Below are positions 16,448 to 25,309 of a stretch of 64,000 bases of DNA, in pieces (position 1 is the stretch's first letter; the number at the start of each line of letters is the position of its first letter). The stretch covers positions 186,001 to 250,000 of the forward strand of contig NZ_AOLM01000028.1 in the NCBI RefSeq assembly GCF_000337835.1, written 5' to 3'. The DNA is from Haloferax sulfurifontis ATCC BAA-897. Lineage in GTDB: Archaea; Halobacteriota; Halobacteria; Halobacteriales; Haloferacaceae. The notes under the pieces are model-generated. The model saw only the letters and a list, made by a program, of their open reading frames with translations, was not told the origin of the DNA and made no database searches. The position numbers and the translations under genes were made by a program.

Positions 16448-17836
16448 ATGGCAAACCATAGCAGAGTCGAGGGAACCAACCAACAACGTCGCCGATACCT
16501 GAAGGCTGTCGGTGGGGTGGTTGGCGCGACAACGATAACTTCTCTCGCTGGGTGTACTGGCGGCTCTGACAACGGGGCAGGTAACGGTGGAACCGATACA
16601 CCAACAGAATCAACGGCAGAAAGTGGGGACGACAACGGCTACAGTGAGACGATAGACAAGGCGTTCATGTCCCCTGACAGTCTCAAGATAGACCTCTGGA
16701 AGGCATTCCTCAACGGGATGAAGGAGGCGGCCGAGGACTTCGGCCTTTCTGCGAGCGCACAGGACCATGGTGGTCAACTGAGCAAGCAGATATCACAGAT
16801 TGAAGGAGCGATTACCAGCGGCGCGGATATGATAGCCGCCACCGCACCGAGTGACTCGGGTGTTCGATCGCTCGCGGAGACTGCTGTGGACAACGGCGTC
16901 CCATTCTTTGAGTATTGGTCGATGGGCAAATGGCTGGTGCCATCTTCTGTGGGTCCGGAATTCGTCCAGTACCAGATTCCGGAGACGTTCCACGCCGGAG
17001 CGATTCCCGCCAAAATCCTTTTCGAGGAGATGGGTGGCTCGGGGAACGTCGTCGTCATCCTCGGCCCGAAGGGACACATCGGGTCCTATCGCTACGAGGG
17101 GTTCAAGCAGGCCGCAGAAGAATATCCCGATATCAACGTCCTCGCCCACCAGTACTCCGGTGGGTGGACCCGCAAGAAAGGACGCGAAGTGATGTCAGCG
17201 TTCGTCTCGAACTACGGCGACGACATCGACGGCGTCTACTGCAACAACGGCACACTCGGTCTCGGTGCGGCGTCGATTCTCTCCGAGAACGACATGGCGA
17301 TTCCGTTCACCGGGTTCGATGGCGCGCTCTCGAACATCGAGTACATCCGCAATAACGGGCCGGACTCCGGTGAACCATACCAGGTCCAAGAGCAAGCAGC
17401 ACCCCCGTTCTGGCAGGGCGGTTGGGCTGTCGCCAAGGCGTGGGACTGGCTCCACGGCTGGCGGCCCAAGGTTCCGGAGCGTATGCTGTGGGTGCGGACA
17501 TTGACAGTTCTCAACCCGGAACTGGACCAGTCGAAGTTCAGTGACCTCGACACCCGCTTTGCCACGCCGGAGAAGTACATGTCCGTCGCTTACAGCGACG
17601 GGCACTCCCCGTACGACTGGAAGGCGATGTCCGTCCACGAAAGTGGGGACGACTGGGACCCCCAGCACCGCATTGTCCCCATTCGGAAGTCCGAGTGGGA
17701 GCAACTCAAGTGGACGGAGGACAACAAGCCTAGCAACCTGCAGATTCCGGATGCCTACGACGACGAGGCCCTCTTCAACCAAGTTGACGAGGACTACAAG
17801 CAACGAAATCAGAATGGGAAAAATCCGTACCTATAA
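16448..17836 (+). CDS. Ribose-type ABC transporter substrate-binding lipoprotein
   Basis: A 462-residue type-1 binding protein (Peripla_BP_4, RbsB-like). The Tat signal has arginines 14-16 (RRRYLKAVGG) and a lipobox SLAGC ending at Cys36, then a Gly/Thr/Asp-rich linker. The ligand domain begins near EAFLNGMKEAAEDFG-like sequence (residues about 88-105) and contains GADMIAATAPSDSG, the usual loop between subdomains. It is about 130 residues longer than bacterial RbsB, with an extended C-terminal part rich in aromatic residues. ATG 16448 directly precedes the signal; the open frame to 16334 is not signal-like. It leads an operon with the ATPase and permease genes. Confidence 0.85.
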   Translation: MANHSRVEGTNQQRRRYLKAVGGVVGATTITSLAGCTGGSDNGAGNGGTDTPTESTAESGDDNGYSETIDKAFMSPDSLKIDLWKAFLNGMKEAAEDFGLSASAQDHGGQLSKQISQIEGAITSGADMIAATAPSDSGVRSLAETAVDNGVPFFEYWSMGKWLVPSSVGPEFVQYQIPETFHAGAIPAKILFEEMGGSGNVVVILGPKGHIGSYRYEGFKQAAEEYPDINVLAHQYSGGWTRKKGREVMSAFVSNYGDDIDGVYCNNGTLGLGAASILSENDMAIPFTGFDGALSNIEYIRNNGPDSGEPYQVQEQAAPPFWQGGWAVAKAWDWLHGWRPKVPERMLWVRTLTVLNPELDQSKFSDLDTRFATPEKYMSVAYSDGHSPYDWKAMSVHESGDDWDPQHRIVPIRKSEWEQLKWTEDNKPSNLQIPDAYDDEALFNQVDEDYKQRNQNGKNPYL

Positions 17837-17917
17837 CCCTACTGTCACCAGTGACATCGAACAAAGAATGAACACCGCACAATCAACGTCCAAAGCCGGG
17901 GCGCTCAGAGTCATTCG

Positions 17918-19507
17918 ATGAGTTCAAACGTCGATTCAGTCGAGCACGCCGCGCAAAATTCGGACTCGATGGTCCGTTTCCGAGTCGAAAACATCCGGAA
18001 AGAGTTCACCAACGTCGTCGCACTGGACAACGTCAACCTCGAGTTACGGACCGGTGAAGTAGTAGGACTCGTGGGTGAGAACGGCGCGGGTAAAAGCACC
18101 CTGCTGAACATCCTCAGTGGAATCTACCAGCAAGACCAGGGCCACATCTACGTCGACGGGGACAGAGTGTCAATCACGAACCCTCGGATGGCATCCCATC
18201 AGGGCGTCGCTATCGTCCACCAGGAACACAACGTCATCCCGAACCTATCAGGCTACGAGAACCTGTTCCTGGAGCAATTCCCGGACTACTCGACCGCTGG
18301 CGTCCTCGATTCTGACACCCTCAAACGCGAGGGTGCAGAGATTTTGAACTCACTCGGTATCGATCTGGACCTCGAGAAACGTGTCGCGAACTACTCGTTC
18401 AGCGACCGGCAGATGCTGAGCATCGCGAAGGCGTTCACCGAGACGGTCCACACCGACCACCCGATAATACTGCTTGACGAGCCGACTGCGGGCCTCGAGG
18501 AGGACGGCCGTGACCTGTTGTTCGACCGTATCGAGGACCTCCGAGACCAGGCCTCGTTCGTGTTCGTATCTCACGAACTCGACGAAGTCCTCGAGATCAG
18601 CGACCGCATCTACGTCCTTCGAGACGGCAAAATCGTCAACCATTTCGAGCAGGAAAACGCCACTGAGGACAAGCTCCAACAGAGCATGGTCGGCCGCGAG
18701 GTTTCGGAAGAGTACTACCAGGCCTCCGACCAGCGCGACGTCGAGAACAGCGAAGTAGCCCTCACAGTGTCGAATCTCGGCAACGAGGGACACTTCGAGG
18801 ACGTCTCTTTCGACGTCCGCGAGGGCGAGATATTCGGGATCTGTGGCGTGATGGGAAGCGGGAAGAGCGCCCTCGGCCGCGTGCTCAGCGGGGTAGACGC
18901 CGCGGACACGGGCGAACTCGCCATCGACGGTACCACCGTCGAGACGGGTTCCGTCCACCGGATGGTCAACCAGGGTATCGGCTACGTCCCTAAAGAACGC
19001 CAGTCTGAGGGAACGTTGCTCTACCAGCCGTTGCGAGTCAACGTTTCGTTGCCGAGTATCGGTACTGACCTCGTCGCCGATCACGTGCCTGGGTTGGGAA
19101 CTGTCCCTTGGCTCATCGACTTTGAGAAGGAAGATGAGATGGCAGAGGACATCGTTGAGCGGCTCAACGTCAAGACGCCCAGCATTGAGTCACCGCTCAT
19201 CAATCTCAGCGGCGGCAACCAGCAGAAAGTTGTCCTCGGAAAGAACCTCCAACGCGAGGTTTCGGTCCTCGTGATGGACAACGTGACACGCGGTATCGAC
19301 GTCGGCGCCAAAGAGGAGGTGTACCGCATACTCCGCCAACTCGCCGACGACGGTGTCTCGATGGTCTTCATCGCGGACGAACTCCCCGAACTCATCGGGA
19401 TGAGCAACCGCATTGGCGTGATGCACGAGGGCGAGTTGGTCGACGTCGTCGACTCACCACCCGGAGATAAACCGATGGAGTCGGAACTAATCAGAAAAAT
19501 GATCTAA
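17918..19507 (+). CDS. Ribose-type ABC transporter ATPase (two-domain, RbsA-like)
   Basis: A 529-residue protein with two fused nucleotide-binding domains. Domain 1 has Walker A GENGAGKS (53-60), a weak signature YSFSDRQ (159-165) and an intact Walker B LLDEP (Asp187, Glu188) with switch His219. Domain 2 has Walker A GVMGSGKS (310-317) and a canonical signature LSGGNQQ (430-436), but its Walker B reads LVMDNV, so the catalytic Glu is Asn455, and the switch His is replaced. Thus only the site formed by Walker motifs 1 and signature 2 looks hydrolytic. It starts 81 bp after the binding-protein gene and ends 1 bp before the permease gene. Confidence 0.9.
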   Translation: MSSNVDSVEHAAQNSDSMVRFRVENIRKEFTNVVALDNVNLELRTGEVVGLVGENGAGKSTLLNILSGIYQQDQGHIYVDGDRVSITNPRMASHQGVAIVHQEHNVIPNLSGYENLFLEQFPDYSTAGVLDSDTLKREGAEILNSLGIDLDLEKRVANYSFSDRQMLSIAKAFTETVHTDHPIILLDEPTAGLEEDGRDLLFDRIEDLRDQASFVFVSHELDEVLEISDRIYVLRDGKIVNHFEQENATEDKLQQSMVGREVSEEYYQASDQRDVENSEVALTVSNLGNEGHFEDVSFDVREGEIFGICGVMGSGKSALGRVLSGVDAADTGELAIDGTTVETGSVHRMVNQGIGYVPKERQSEGTLLYQPLRVNVSLPSIGTDLVADHVPGLGTVPWLIDFEKEDEMAEDIVERLNVKTPSIESPLINLSGGNQQKVVLGKNLQREVSVLVMDNVTRGIDVGAKEEVYRILRQLADDGVSMVFIADELPELIGMSNRIGVMHEGELVDVVDSPPGDKPMESELIRKMI

Positions 19508-19508
19508 A

Positions 19509-20516
19509 ATGACAGAAGAAACCTCAGGCAATCCAGTTGCCGATTGGCTCGGAGAGTATCGAAAGAACCGCTCGGCCACAGACCTCCTCGTAGACTTGGG
19601 TCCGTTCCTGATGCTATTGATATTGATAGCAATCTTCACGGCCACGTCAGAAGTGTTTCTGACCTACGACAACCTGGTCGGGAACGTGATGATGAACAGC
19701 ATGATTCTGCTGTTCGTCGCCTTGGCCGGTACCTTCCCCATCCTCCAGCAGAGCATCGACCTGTCGGTCGAATCGATCGTCTCGCTGTCGGGTGTCATCA
19801 CGGCGATACTTATCAACGACTACCAACTCGGTATGCTCGCTCTCCTGCTTGGCGTCCTCGCAGGCACGGGCGTCGGCGTGCTGAACGGCGTCGTGTTCGC
19901 GAAGGGGAAGATTCCCTCTTTCCTCGTAACGCTCGGTTCGCTATCCATCTTCAGTGGGTCGGCCCTGTTGATGACCGGCGGCTACTCGGTGCCATTTAAC
20001 GCGTCCGGCATCCGGCAGATTGCCATCGGCAACACCATCCCACAGGTTCCGAACCTCGTCGTCTGGGGCCTGCTCGTTTACGTGTTGGTGTCGCTGATGG
20101 CGTGGAAGACGACATTCGGGCGCTACACGTACGCCCTCGGAGAGAACGAACGGGTCGCTGACTTCTCGGGCGTGAATGTCGACCGGTACAAGATCGGCGC
20201 GTTCGTCGTCTCCGGGACGCTCTGTGGCCTTGCTGGTGTCCTGCTGACCGCACGCATCTCCTCGGCGACACCGGGCATGGGCAGCGGTCTGCTCCTACAG
20301 TCCATCGCGGCCATCGTGATGGGCGGTACCGCGCTGACCGGCGGCGTCGGCGGTCCGCACAGGACAATTCTCGGCGTCCTCGTCATCGGCGTACTGACGA
20401 ACGGCATGAACCTCCTTGGTATCCAGTCGTTCGTTCAGGAGATCATCCTCGGGTTCGTCGTCATCCTCGCTGTCGCGATGTCGATGGACCGTGACAAGAT
20501 CGACATCGTGAAATAA
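19509..20516 (+). CDS. Ribose-type ABC transporter permease (RbsC-like)
   Basis: A 335-residue BPD_transp_2 permease with about eight to nine membrane helices. Family landmarks are LAGTFPILQQSIDLSVESIVSLSG (residues about 74-97), GVLNGVVFAKGKIPSFLVTLGSL, and MGGTALTGGVGGPHRTILGVLVIG near the C-terminus. Only one permease gene is present, so the channel would be a homodimer, as in RbsC systems. It begins one base after the ATPase stop. The system imports a sugar, nucleoside or another ring compound; the linked ring-opening enzymes suggest the substrate may not be a plain sugar. Confidence 0.9.
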   Translation: MTEETSGNPVADWLGEYRKNRSATDLLVDLGPFLMLLILIAIFTATSEVFLTYDNLVGNVMMNSMILLFVALAGTFPILQQSIDLSVESIVSLSGVITAILINDYQLGMLALLLGVLAGTGVGVLNGVVFAKGKIPSFLVTLGSLSIFSGSALLMTGGYSVPFNASGIRQIAIGNTIPQVPNLVVWGLLVYVLVSLMAWKTTFGRYTYALGENERVADFSGVNVDRYKIGAFVVSGTLCGLAGVLLTARISSATPGMGSGLLLQSIAAIVMGGTALTGGVGGPHRTILGVLVIGVLTNGMNLLGIQSFVQEIILGFVVILAVAMSMDRDKIDIVK

Positions 20517-20614
20517 TCCATCAAGCATCCTCCCGACCGGTCGGACGCGGCACGCCCGACCAATCGGGGACACTTCGAACCAGAGATAGCGTACTAACAA
20601 CCGGACGAAACCAA

Positions 20615-20634
20615 TGACACAGCTATTTACACAA
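20615..20634. promoter_or_regulatory. Partial copy of the TTACACAGCTA palindrome before the cyclase gene
   Basis: TGACACAGCTATTTACACAA matches the first half of the palindrome at 37513 (ACACAGCTATT identical), while the right arm is changed. It sits 51-70 bp before the cyclase ATG in a 168-bp gap, a plausible operator position. Confidence 0.3.
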
Positions 20635-20684
20635 CACACTGAACCGAATAGAAAACGAACCGTACACTCGAATGGGGGACGACG

Positions 20685-21404
20685 ATGAGCTACGAAGACG
20701 GACCGGTGGACGCGCTCAGCGCGCTTGCAGATGGTGAAGTCATTGACCTCTCCCAAACGCTCGAAGAAGGAATGCCCGTCGTTCCTACCCACGCGCGTTA
20801 CAGTCACACACTCTATGAGTCCTACGAACGGGGGGATGTCGCCTGCCATTACCGATTGACACTCGGTGAACACACCGGAACGCACATCGACGCACCGCTC
20901 CACTTCATCGCAGAGGGCGACGCACACTGCGATATCGCGTCCATCGAACTGGAAAAATTAATCGGTCGAGCGGCCACAATCGACGTCGCCGATATTGAGC
21001 GAAATACCACAGTCCCTGTCGAACGCATCAAACAATGGGAAGCAGAACATGGGGACCTCAGGGAGGGTGACCGCGTCCTCTTCCGGTTTAACTGGGACCG
21101 CCACTGGGCTCCTGGCTCTGCCGGCACCCAGTACATGGCCGACTGGCCAGGACTCTCCGGAGAAGCAGCGGAATATCTCACTGACACTGGCGTCGCCCTC
21201 GTCGGCTGTGATACCGCCGCAATCGACGTGGCACACGACGAGTCGTTCCCGGCACACTACGAACTACTGGGGAACGAGACGTACATCGTAGAAAACCTCA
21301 CGGCCCTAGACGCACTGCCACCGTTTTCCCTGTTGATTACCCTTCCTCTCAAAATCGAGGATGGCTCCGGATCGCCTATCCGCGCCGTCGCCATCGTCGA
21401 CTGA
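20685..21404 (+). CDS. Cyclase-family metal hydrolase (kynurenine formamidase / isatin hydrolase fold)
   Basis: A 239-residue member of the Cyclase family. The metal motif HTGTHIDAPLHF (residues 63-74) supplies His, Asp and His ligands; IDLSQTLEEGMPV at the N-terminus and VALVGCDTAAID in the C-terminal half are family strands. Members include kynurenine formamidase, isatin hydrolase and polyketide cyclases, which open or close amide or lactone rings. It follows the ribose-type transporter on the same strand and faces an amidase gene, fitting hydrolysis of a cyclic or aryl amide followed by a second amide cleavage. The precise substrate is not readable. Confidence 0.85.
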   Translation: MSYEDGPVDALSALADGEVIDLSQTLEEGMPVVPTHARYSHTLYESYERGDVACHYRLTLGEHTGTHIDAPLHFIAEGDAHCDIASIELEKLIGRAATIDVADIERNTTVPVERIKQWEAEHGDLREGDRVLFRFNWDRHWAPGSAGTQYMADWPGLSGEAAEYLTDTGVALVGCDTAAIDVAHDESFPAHYELLGNETYIVENLTALDALPPFSLLITLPLKIEDGSGSPIRAVAIVD

Positions 21405-21653
21405 CCAGCCATCGTCCGCGGTAGATGGATCCGACGTTCACTTGTTCGACGGAACCGCCGAATCTGCCGACTACCTAAACTAAAGCAGCGAACCGCGACT
21501 CGGTTTCTTCGCTTCCGCGATGTTACTGTTTCGACGATGGATCCACCCGAGTTGGGTTTCCCAATCACCGAAGCCAGTCGGAAGCTCACTCGGAAGACAG
21601 TGTAACATTACTGCCACTGTTTGATTTTGTACCCCCACCACCAGTCCAGTCAG

Positions 21654-21803
21654 CTACTCTGGAATCCCATACACCTCCCGAGACCAGTCTCGTTCGAGTG
21701 TGTCGTAGACAGGTTGTTTCCGGTCGAGTTCGTCGATACGCCGTTGGTCTTCCGTCTCGAGTTCGATGCCGACGGGCAGTTCGTGACGGCTATCGAAACG
21801 TAA
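21654..21803 (-). pseudogene. Orphan C-terminal coding fragment of unknown family
   Basis: About 49 codons on the minus strand read LRFDSRHELPVGIELE..., then ERDWSREVYGIPE and stop. The composition is protein-like, unlike the surrounding frames, but an in-frame TGA lies immediately upstream and there is no start codon. It looks like the tail of a gene whose body was lost between the cyclase and amidase genes. The family was not recognised. The remaining 21405-21653 gap shows nothing. Confidence 0.3.
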
Positions 21804-21842
21804 TCATACCACACGTCGTCCAAAGTGGATGGGGACGTCCGC

Positions 21843-23297
21843 TTACGCGTCTCGTATCTTCTCGAACGAACGAGCGACGCGGAGGAGGTGAGCATCCTCG
21901 TACCGTCCGGCCAGGAACTGGACACCAACCGGGAGTCCATCGGAACCGTCTGGGACCGTCACAGCCGGGACGCCCGCGAGATTCGCTGGACGTGTGTTGT
22001 AGGCGAGCGGGACATCGAGTCCGTCGTCCGAGTCGTAACTATGTGGTTTGCGTTCGCCAATTTTCGGTGCGACGACCGGCATCGTCGGTGCGACGAGAGC
22101 GTCGTGGCCGTAGAGCGCGTCAGCGAACTCGTCGGCGAGAGTCGAACAGACGTTCCGCGCGCGGATGTAGTGGCGGCCGTCGTACCTGTCGAGAAGGACC
22201 GCACCGACCAGTGCACGTTCTCGGACGATGTCGCCGAATCCGACGCCACCAGTAGCTTGTCTCCCAGCGGCTGCGTCGAGTCGAGAGAGGTCGAACGGCC
22301 CAGGCCGTTCGAGTGGGAGTCCCGTTCGGCGCAGTGCCGCAGCAAACTCGACGTTGGTCACAGCATTCCAGACGAACACGGCATCGTCGACGGTCGGCAA
22401 TCGGACTGACTCGACCGTTGCACCCGAGCTCTCCAGCGTCGCAATCGTCTCTTCGAATCGTTCTCTGACGTGGTCTGATACGTGTGTACTCAGGAGTTCG
22501 GCAGGCACCCCGAACGAGAGCTCCTCGGGGTCGGGAACGTCGGTCAGTCCGTCTGCACACGAGCCGACTGGAATATCTCGTGCGAGTGCCGAAGACGGGT
22601 CCCGGGCGTCGTAGCCACCGATTACATCGAACCCGAGAGCAGTCGTCTCGACGTCGGGTGCGAGGGTCCCGATGTGGTCGAGCGTAGGTGCTAAATCAAC
22701 GAACCCGTCTCGCGGAACTGCCCCCCATGAAGGTTTGAAGCCGACCACGCCACAGAACGACGCGGGAATACGGACGGACCCACCGGTGTCGCTTCCGATG
22801 GCGAGGTTTGCCGAGCCTTCGGCGACGGCAGCAGCGCTCCCCGAAGACGACCCGCCCGCAACCCGTTCGTCGTCTGCCGGGTTCGTTACGACACCAAACG
22901 CGCTCGTTTCGCTCGTCGGGCCGTAGGCGAGTTCGTCCATGTTCGTCTTGCCCACGAGTCGAGCACCAGCATCTACGAGACGGGCGACGACGGTCGCATT
23001 GCGACGGGGGACGACGCCTTCGAAGACTCGTGACCCGCACGTCATCGGCACTCCAGCGACGGCGAGGTTGTCCTTGACGGCGACGTCTACGCCTCGTAGG
23101 GGGCCGTCGCCACCCTCGGTGGTGAAACTGGTGATGTAGGCGTTGTGTGGGTCGTCGTGCTCGTCGACATCGCGTATCGAGAGTGATTCGTCCGCGTCGG
23201 GTTTGGAGAGGGTGTCTAACGTCTCGTACCCATGGATCTCGTCGGATATCCTCTGAGCGAATCGCTCGGCATCGGCCTCAGAGAGGTCGAAGTCCAT
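21843..23297 (-). CDS. Amidase (amidase-signature family)
   Basis: A 484-residue amidase-signature hydrolase. The Ser-cisSer-Lys triad is present: Lys75 (VAVKDNLAV), cis-Ser in GGSSSGSAAAVA (about 150-152) and nucleophile Ser174 (SDTGGSVRIPAS). FCGVVGFKPSWG follows as in all members. ATG 23297 gives the usual length; an open frame extends to 23414, but its residues are not family-like. It would hydrolyse an amide to acid and ammonia in the cytoplasm; GatA of tRNA amidation is less likely because no GatB or GatC neighbour is present. It converges on the cyclase gene and probably acts in the same pathway. Confidence 0.87.
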   Translation of the reverse strand: MDFDLSEADAERFAQRISDEIHGYETLDTLSKPDADESLSIRDVDEHDDPHNAYITSFTTEGGDGPLRGVDVAVKDNLAVAGVPMTCGSRVFEGVVPRRNATVVARLVDAGARLVGKTNMDELAYGPTSETSAFGVVTNPADDERVAGGSSSGSAAAVAEGSANLAIGSDTGGSVRIPASFCGVVGFKPSWGAVPRDGFVDLAPTLDHIGTLAPDVETTALGFDVIGGYDARDPSSALARDIPVGSCADGLTDVPDPEELSFGVPAELLSTHVSDHVRERFEETIATLESSGATVESVRLPTVDDAVFVWNAVTNVEFAAALRRTGLPLERPGPFDLSRLDAAAGRQATGGVGFGDIVRERALVGAVLLDRYDGRHYIRARNVCSTLADEFADALYGHDALVAPTMPVVAPKIGERKPHSYDSDDGLDVPLAYNTRPANLAGVPAVTVPDGSDGLPVGVQFLAGRYEDAHLLRVARSFEKIRDA

Positions 23298-23414
23298 CGT
23301 CGTCCCAGCCTCGAGGATCCACCTCGCAGACACAGATGAGAGAGGCATCGGCATTACAGACACTTCCGGAGAAGGCGCCCTTGTGAGTGAGTAGAAGTCG
23401 TCATGTGTCTCCAA

Positions 23415-23809
23415 ACCACGAGGGTGACGAGCATAATAGTTCGGTTAGCGAGCGTTTCCGTCCGAAAACAACGTCTACCAGAGTGGACAGACCACGATTA
23501 GAGGGGTTCCTCGGTACGCTGAGACGGGAGAGGGTTCGAGAGAGATAGTTCCGTGATTCTCAGATAGTTCTCGGGAGACTTCCTCGCATACGACGTCGCC
23601 ACGAATATAAATTCGATTCGATAAGATAGAGATGATATAATTTAAATGTCAAATCACACTCTAACAGAAAATACATAATATACCAATAATCTGAAATAAT
23701 ATCCCATAATTCTCTAGCTATATCAAGAAAATTTTGATATATTAGTAATTATTTAACCATAGTAGATGAAGAAAAATTAATAGTATAATAACTATCGACA
23801 TTCACTACA
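23415..23809. other. Very AT-rich non-coding tract
   Basis: From about 23595 to 23795 the sequence is strikingly AT-rich, in sharp contrast to the GC-rich surroundings. No reading frame is supported. It includes the inverted repeat at 23719-23741. It may contain the amidase promoter, an island junction or a silenced insertion. Confidence 0.5.
23719..23741. repeat. 8-bp perfect inverted repeat in the AT-rich tract
   Basis: TATATCAA, seven bases, TTGATATA. It could be an operator or a hairpin. The loop and stem are AT-rich, so a strong terminator is unlikely. Confidence 0.4.
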
Positions 23810-23992
23810 TCATGCCTTTCTGGTATCACTCGCGGCCGCAACACGCGACTGTGTGAGTTTCCAGTCCCTCTCAGCCGTAGCGGTGTACAAACGCGATGCA
23901 GCGACTGCATGCGGATCCGCGCCACGGTGATCCCACTCGTCGCTTGATTCCTCAGCCAACGACCGTGCTCGTCGCCGAATCTGGTCCGTCAC
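23810..23992 (-). CDS. Small hypothetical protein coupled to a SWIM zinc-finger gene
   Basis: A 60-residue basic protein (starts MTDQIRRRARSLAEE) with a GTG start whose last bases overlap the TGA of the SWIM gene (GTGA). No known domain was recognised; it is predicted mainly helical. The overlap suggests the two are made together. It could alternatively be the C-terminal half of one SWIM protein split by a frameshift, since the combined length is near that of longer haloarchaeal SWIM proteins. Confidence 0.45.
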   Translation of the reverse strand: MTDQIRRRARSLAEESSDEWDHRGADPHAVAASRLYTATAERDWKLTQSRVAAASDTRKA

Positions 23993-24213
23993 GTCAAGCC
24001 CATCTGCACGGCGAGTTCGAGTATTCGTGGGCGAATCGCGACCACAACCCGATGTTTACACGGACCGTCACCGCTCGCATCGGCGGGGCACGAACACGAA
24101 TCGGGCTCGTCATTCCGAATTCGAACGCGGTACTCGTGCGCGGTCGGGTCGGCATAGCTCTCGTTGCGAACACGGACATCGCCGTCGAGGATTCGAACGC
24201 GAACGACTCGCAC
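23989..24213 (-). CDS. SWIM zinc-finger protein
   Basis: A short protein with the SWIM motif CSCP-x7-CKH: two Cys two residues apart, then Cys and His two residues apart, within HEYRVRIRNDEPDSCSCP and GDGPCKHRVVVAI. SWIM fingers bind DNA or protein partners. A GTG at 24213 (74 residues) is preferred because RVRILDGDVRVRNESYADP looks like the real N-terminus; an in-frame ATG at 24294 would add 27 unlikely residues across an AT-rich, promoter-like stretch (AGTAATACT). It overlaps the 60-residue gene downstream. Confidence 0.6.
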   Translation of the reverse strand: MRVVRVRILDGDVRVRNESYADPTAHEYRVRIRNDEPDSCSCPADASGDGPCKHRVVVAIRPRILELAVQMGLT

Positions 24214-24442
24214 TGCGCCCGCTTGAGGACGCGTGCAGATGGGTCGGACTCTAGTATTACTGGAGTAATGATAGCTAGCGCGCACTGCGCGCACCGCTTC
24301 GGCGCATGAAAAACTACGCTGCCGAACAGAGTGACAGGTAAGACGAACTCAAGTAGGATTCTTTTCAGCAGCCCTGTCCTGATAGTCCTGCAGTCAATAC
24401 AGGTGCTACACCGACCAAGCGAGTTGCGACTGAAAGACGTAG

Positions 24443-25054
24443 TCAGAGTTGGCAGGTTCGCCCGAGTTCCCGTTCGTACCGCGATTTAATTTGCTCGAAC
24501 AAGTCCTGGCCGAGCTCTGTCCGGAAGCGGGGCGCGGCGGTAGCAAAGAACTCGTCCAGGTTCTCGAACTCGGCAAAGTGGTCGTTCGCCTCGGCTTCGT
24601 CGTACCGGCCTTGGCGCTCGTACTTGAGCGCCTGGAGACAGTTATCGATCAGATCCATGTCTTTGACGAACTGTGCCGTCGGGGTGTCACGGGCTTCGTA
24701 CTCTTCCCAGAGCGACAGCAGTTCGGTGTCCGTGAACGGTCCGACGAGATCGGTTACTGCGCTCCGTTCAGCCGCCTCCTTCTCGGACGTGGGGATGGTC
24801 TGGCGTCCGTCCTCCGCACGGGTTGCGATATCGCCCGTTCGAGCTTCGCCGAGGTCGTGAATGAGTGCCATCGTCACTGCTTTCTGAGGGTCAACGTCTT
24901 CCTGCTCGGCATAGAGCAGACAAAGCGACGCTGTCCCCCACGTGTGGGCTGCGACCGATTCAGGCGAGTCGATATTCCGAAGCACCCATCCCGTCCGAAG
25001 TTCGTCCTTCAACTCGAACCATTCGAGCAAGGAGTCGAGTTCGTCGGTCATCAT
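24443..25054 (-). CDS. HD-domain phosphohydrolase (HDDC2 / 5'-deoxynucleotidase-like)
   Basis: A 203-residue HD-superfamily protein. Metal ligands are His37 (SVAAHTWG), the His66-Asp67 doublet (ALIHDLGE) and Asp134 (KDMDLIDN), the order seen in YfbR/HDDC2 5'-deoxyribonucleotidases. EARTGDIATR after the HD doublet is a family signature. It probably removes phosphate from deoxynucleoside monophosphates. It stands alone, with 250 bp of unassigned sequence upstream. Two ATGs occur in tandem-like order (MMTDEL), and the first is used here. Confidence 0.82.
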   Translation of the reverse strand: MMTDELDSLLEWFELKDELRTGWVLRNIDSPESVAAHTWGTASLCLLYAEQEDVDPQKAVTMALIHDLGEARTGDIATRAEDGRQTIPTSEKEAAERSAVTDLVGPFTDTELLSLWEEYEARDTPTAQFVKDMDLIDNCLQALKYERQGRYDEAEANDHFAEFENLDEFFATAAPRFRTELGQDLFEQIKSRYERELGRTCQL

Positions 25055-25309
25055 ATCGGAGAGAAGGGAAGTGGCCAGTTCAAATTATCGAGACCATTCC
25101 GCGGGGTCGTCGACATTCAGGCAATAAATCCGCAGGAACAATGTACCAAGTATTCACCGCTGAGCCTGCGAAAACAACACCCCATAGAGCGTTCCATGAC
25201 TCCCTCTGTTATAGACCAAATACATCTGACAAAGAGGCCTCACCGAAACCGCGACAGCCGAACCACAGATGAGAGACCTCAGGCCTCGTCGAGTGTCGAG
25301 AGAATCTCT

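Noticed and set aside
23595-23795. AT-rich block as a replication origin
   Set aside because: No cdc6/orc1 gene and no ORB-type repeats lie nearby.
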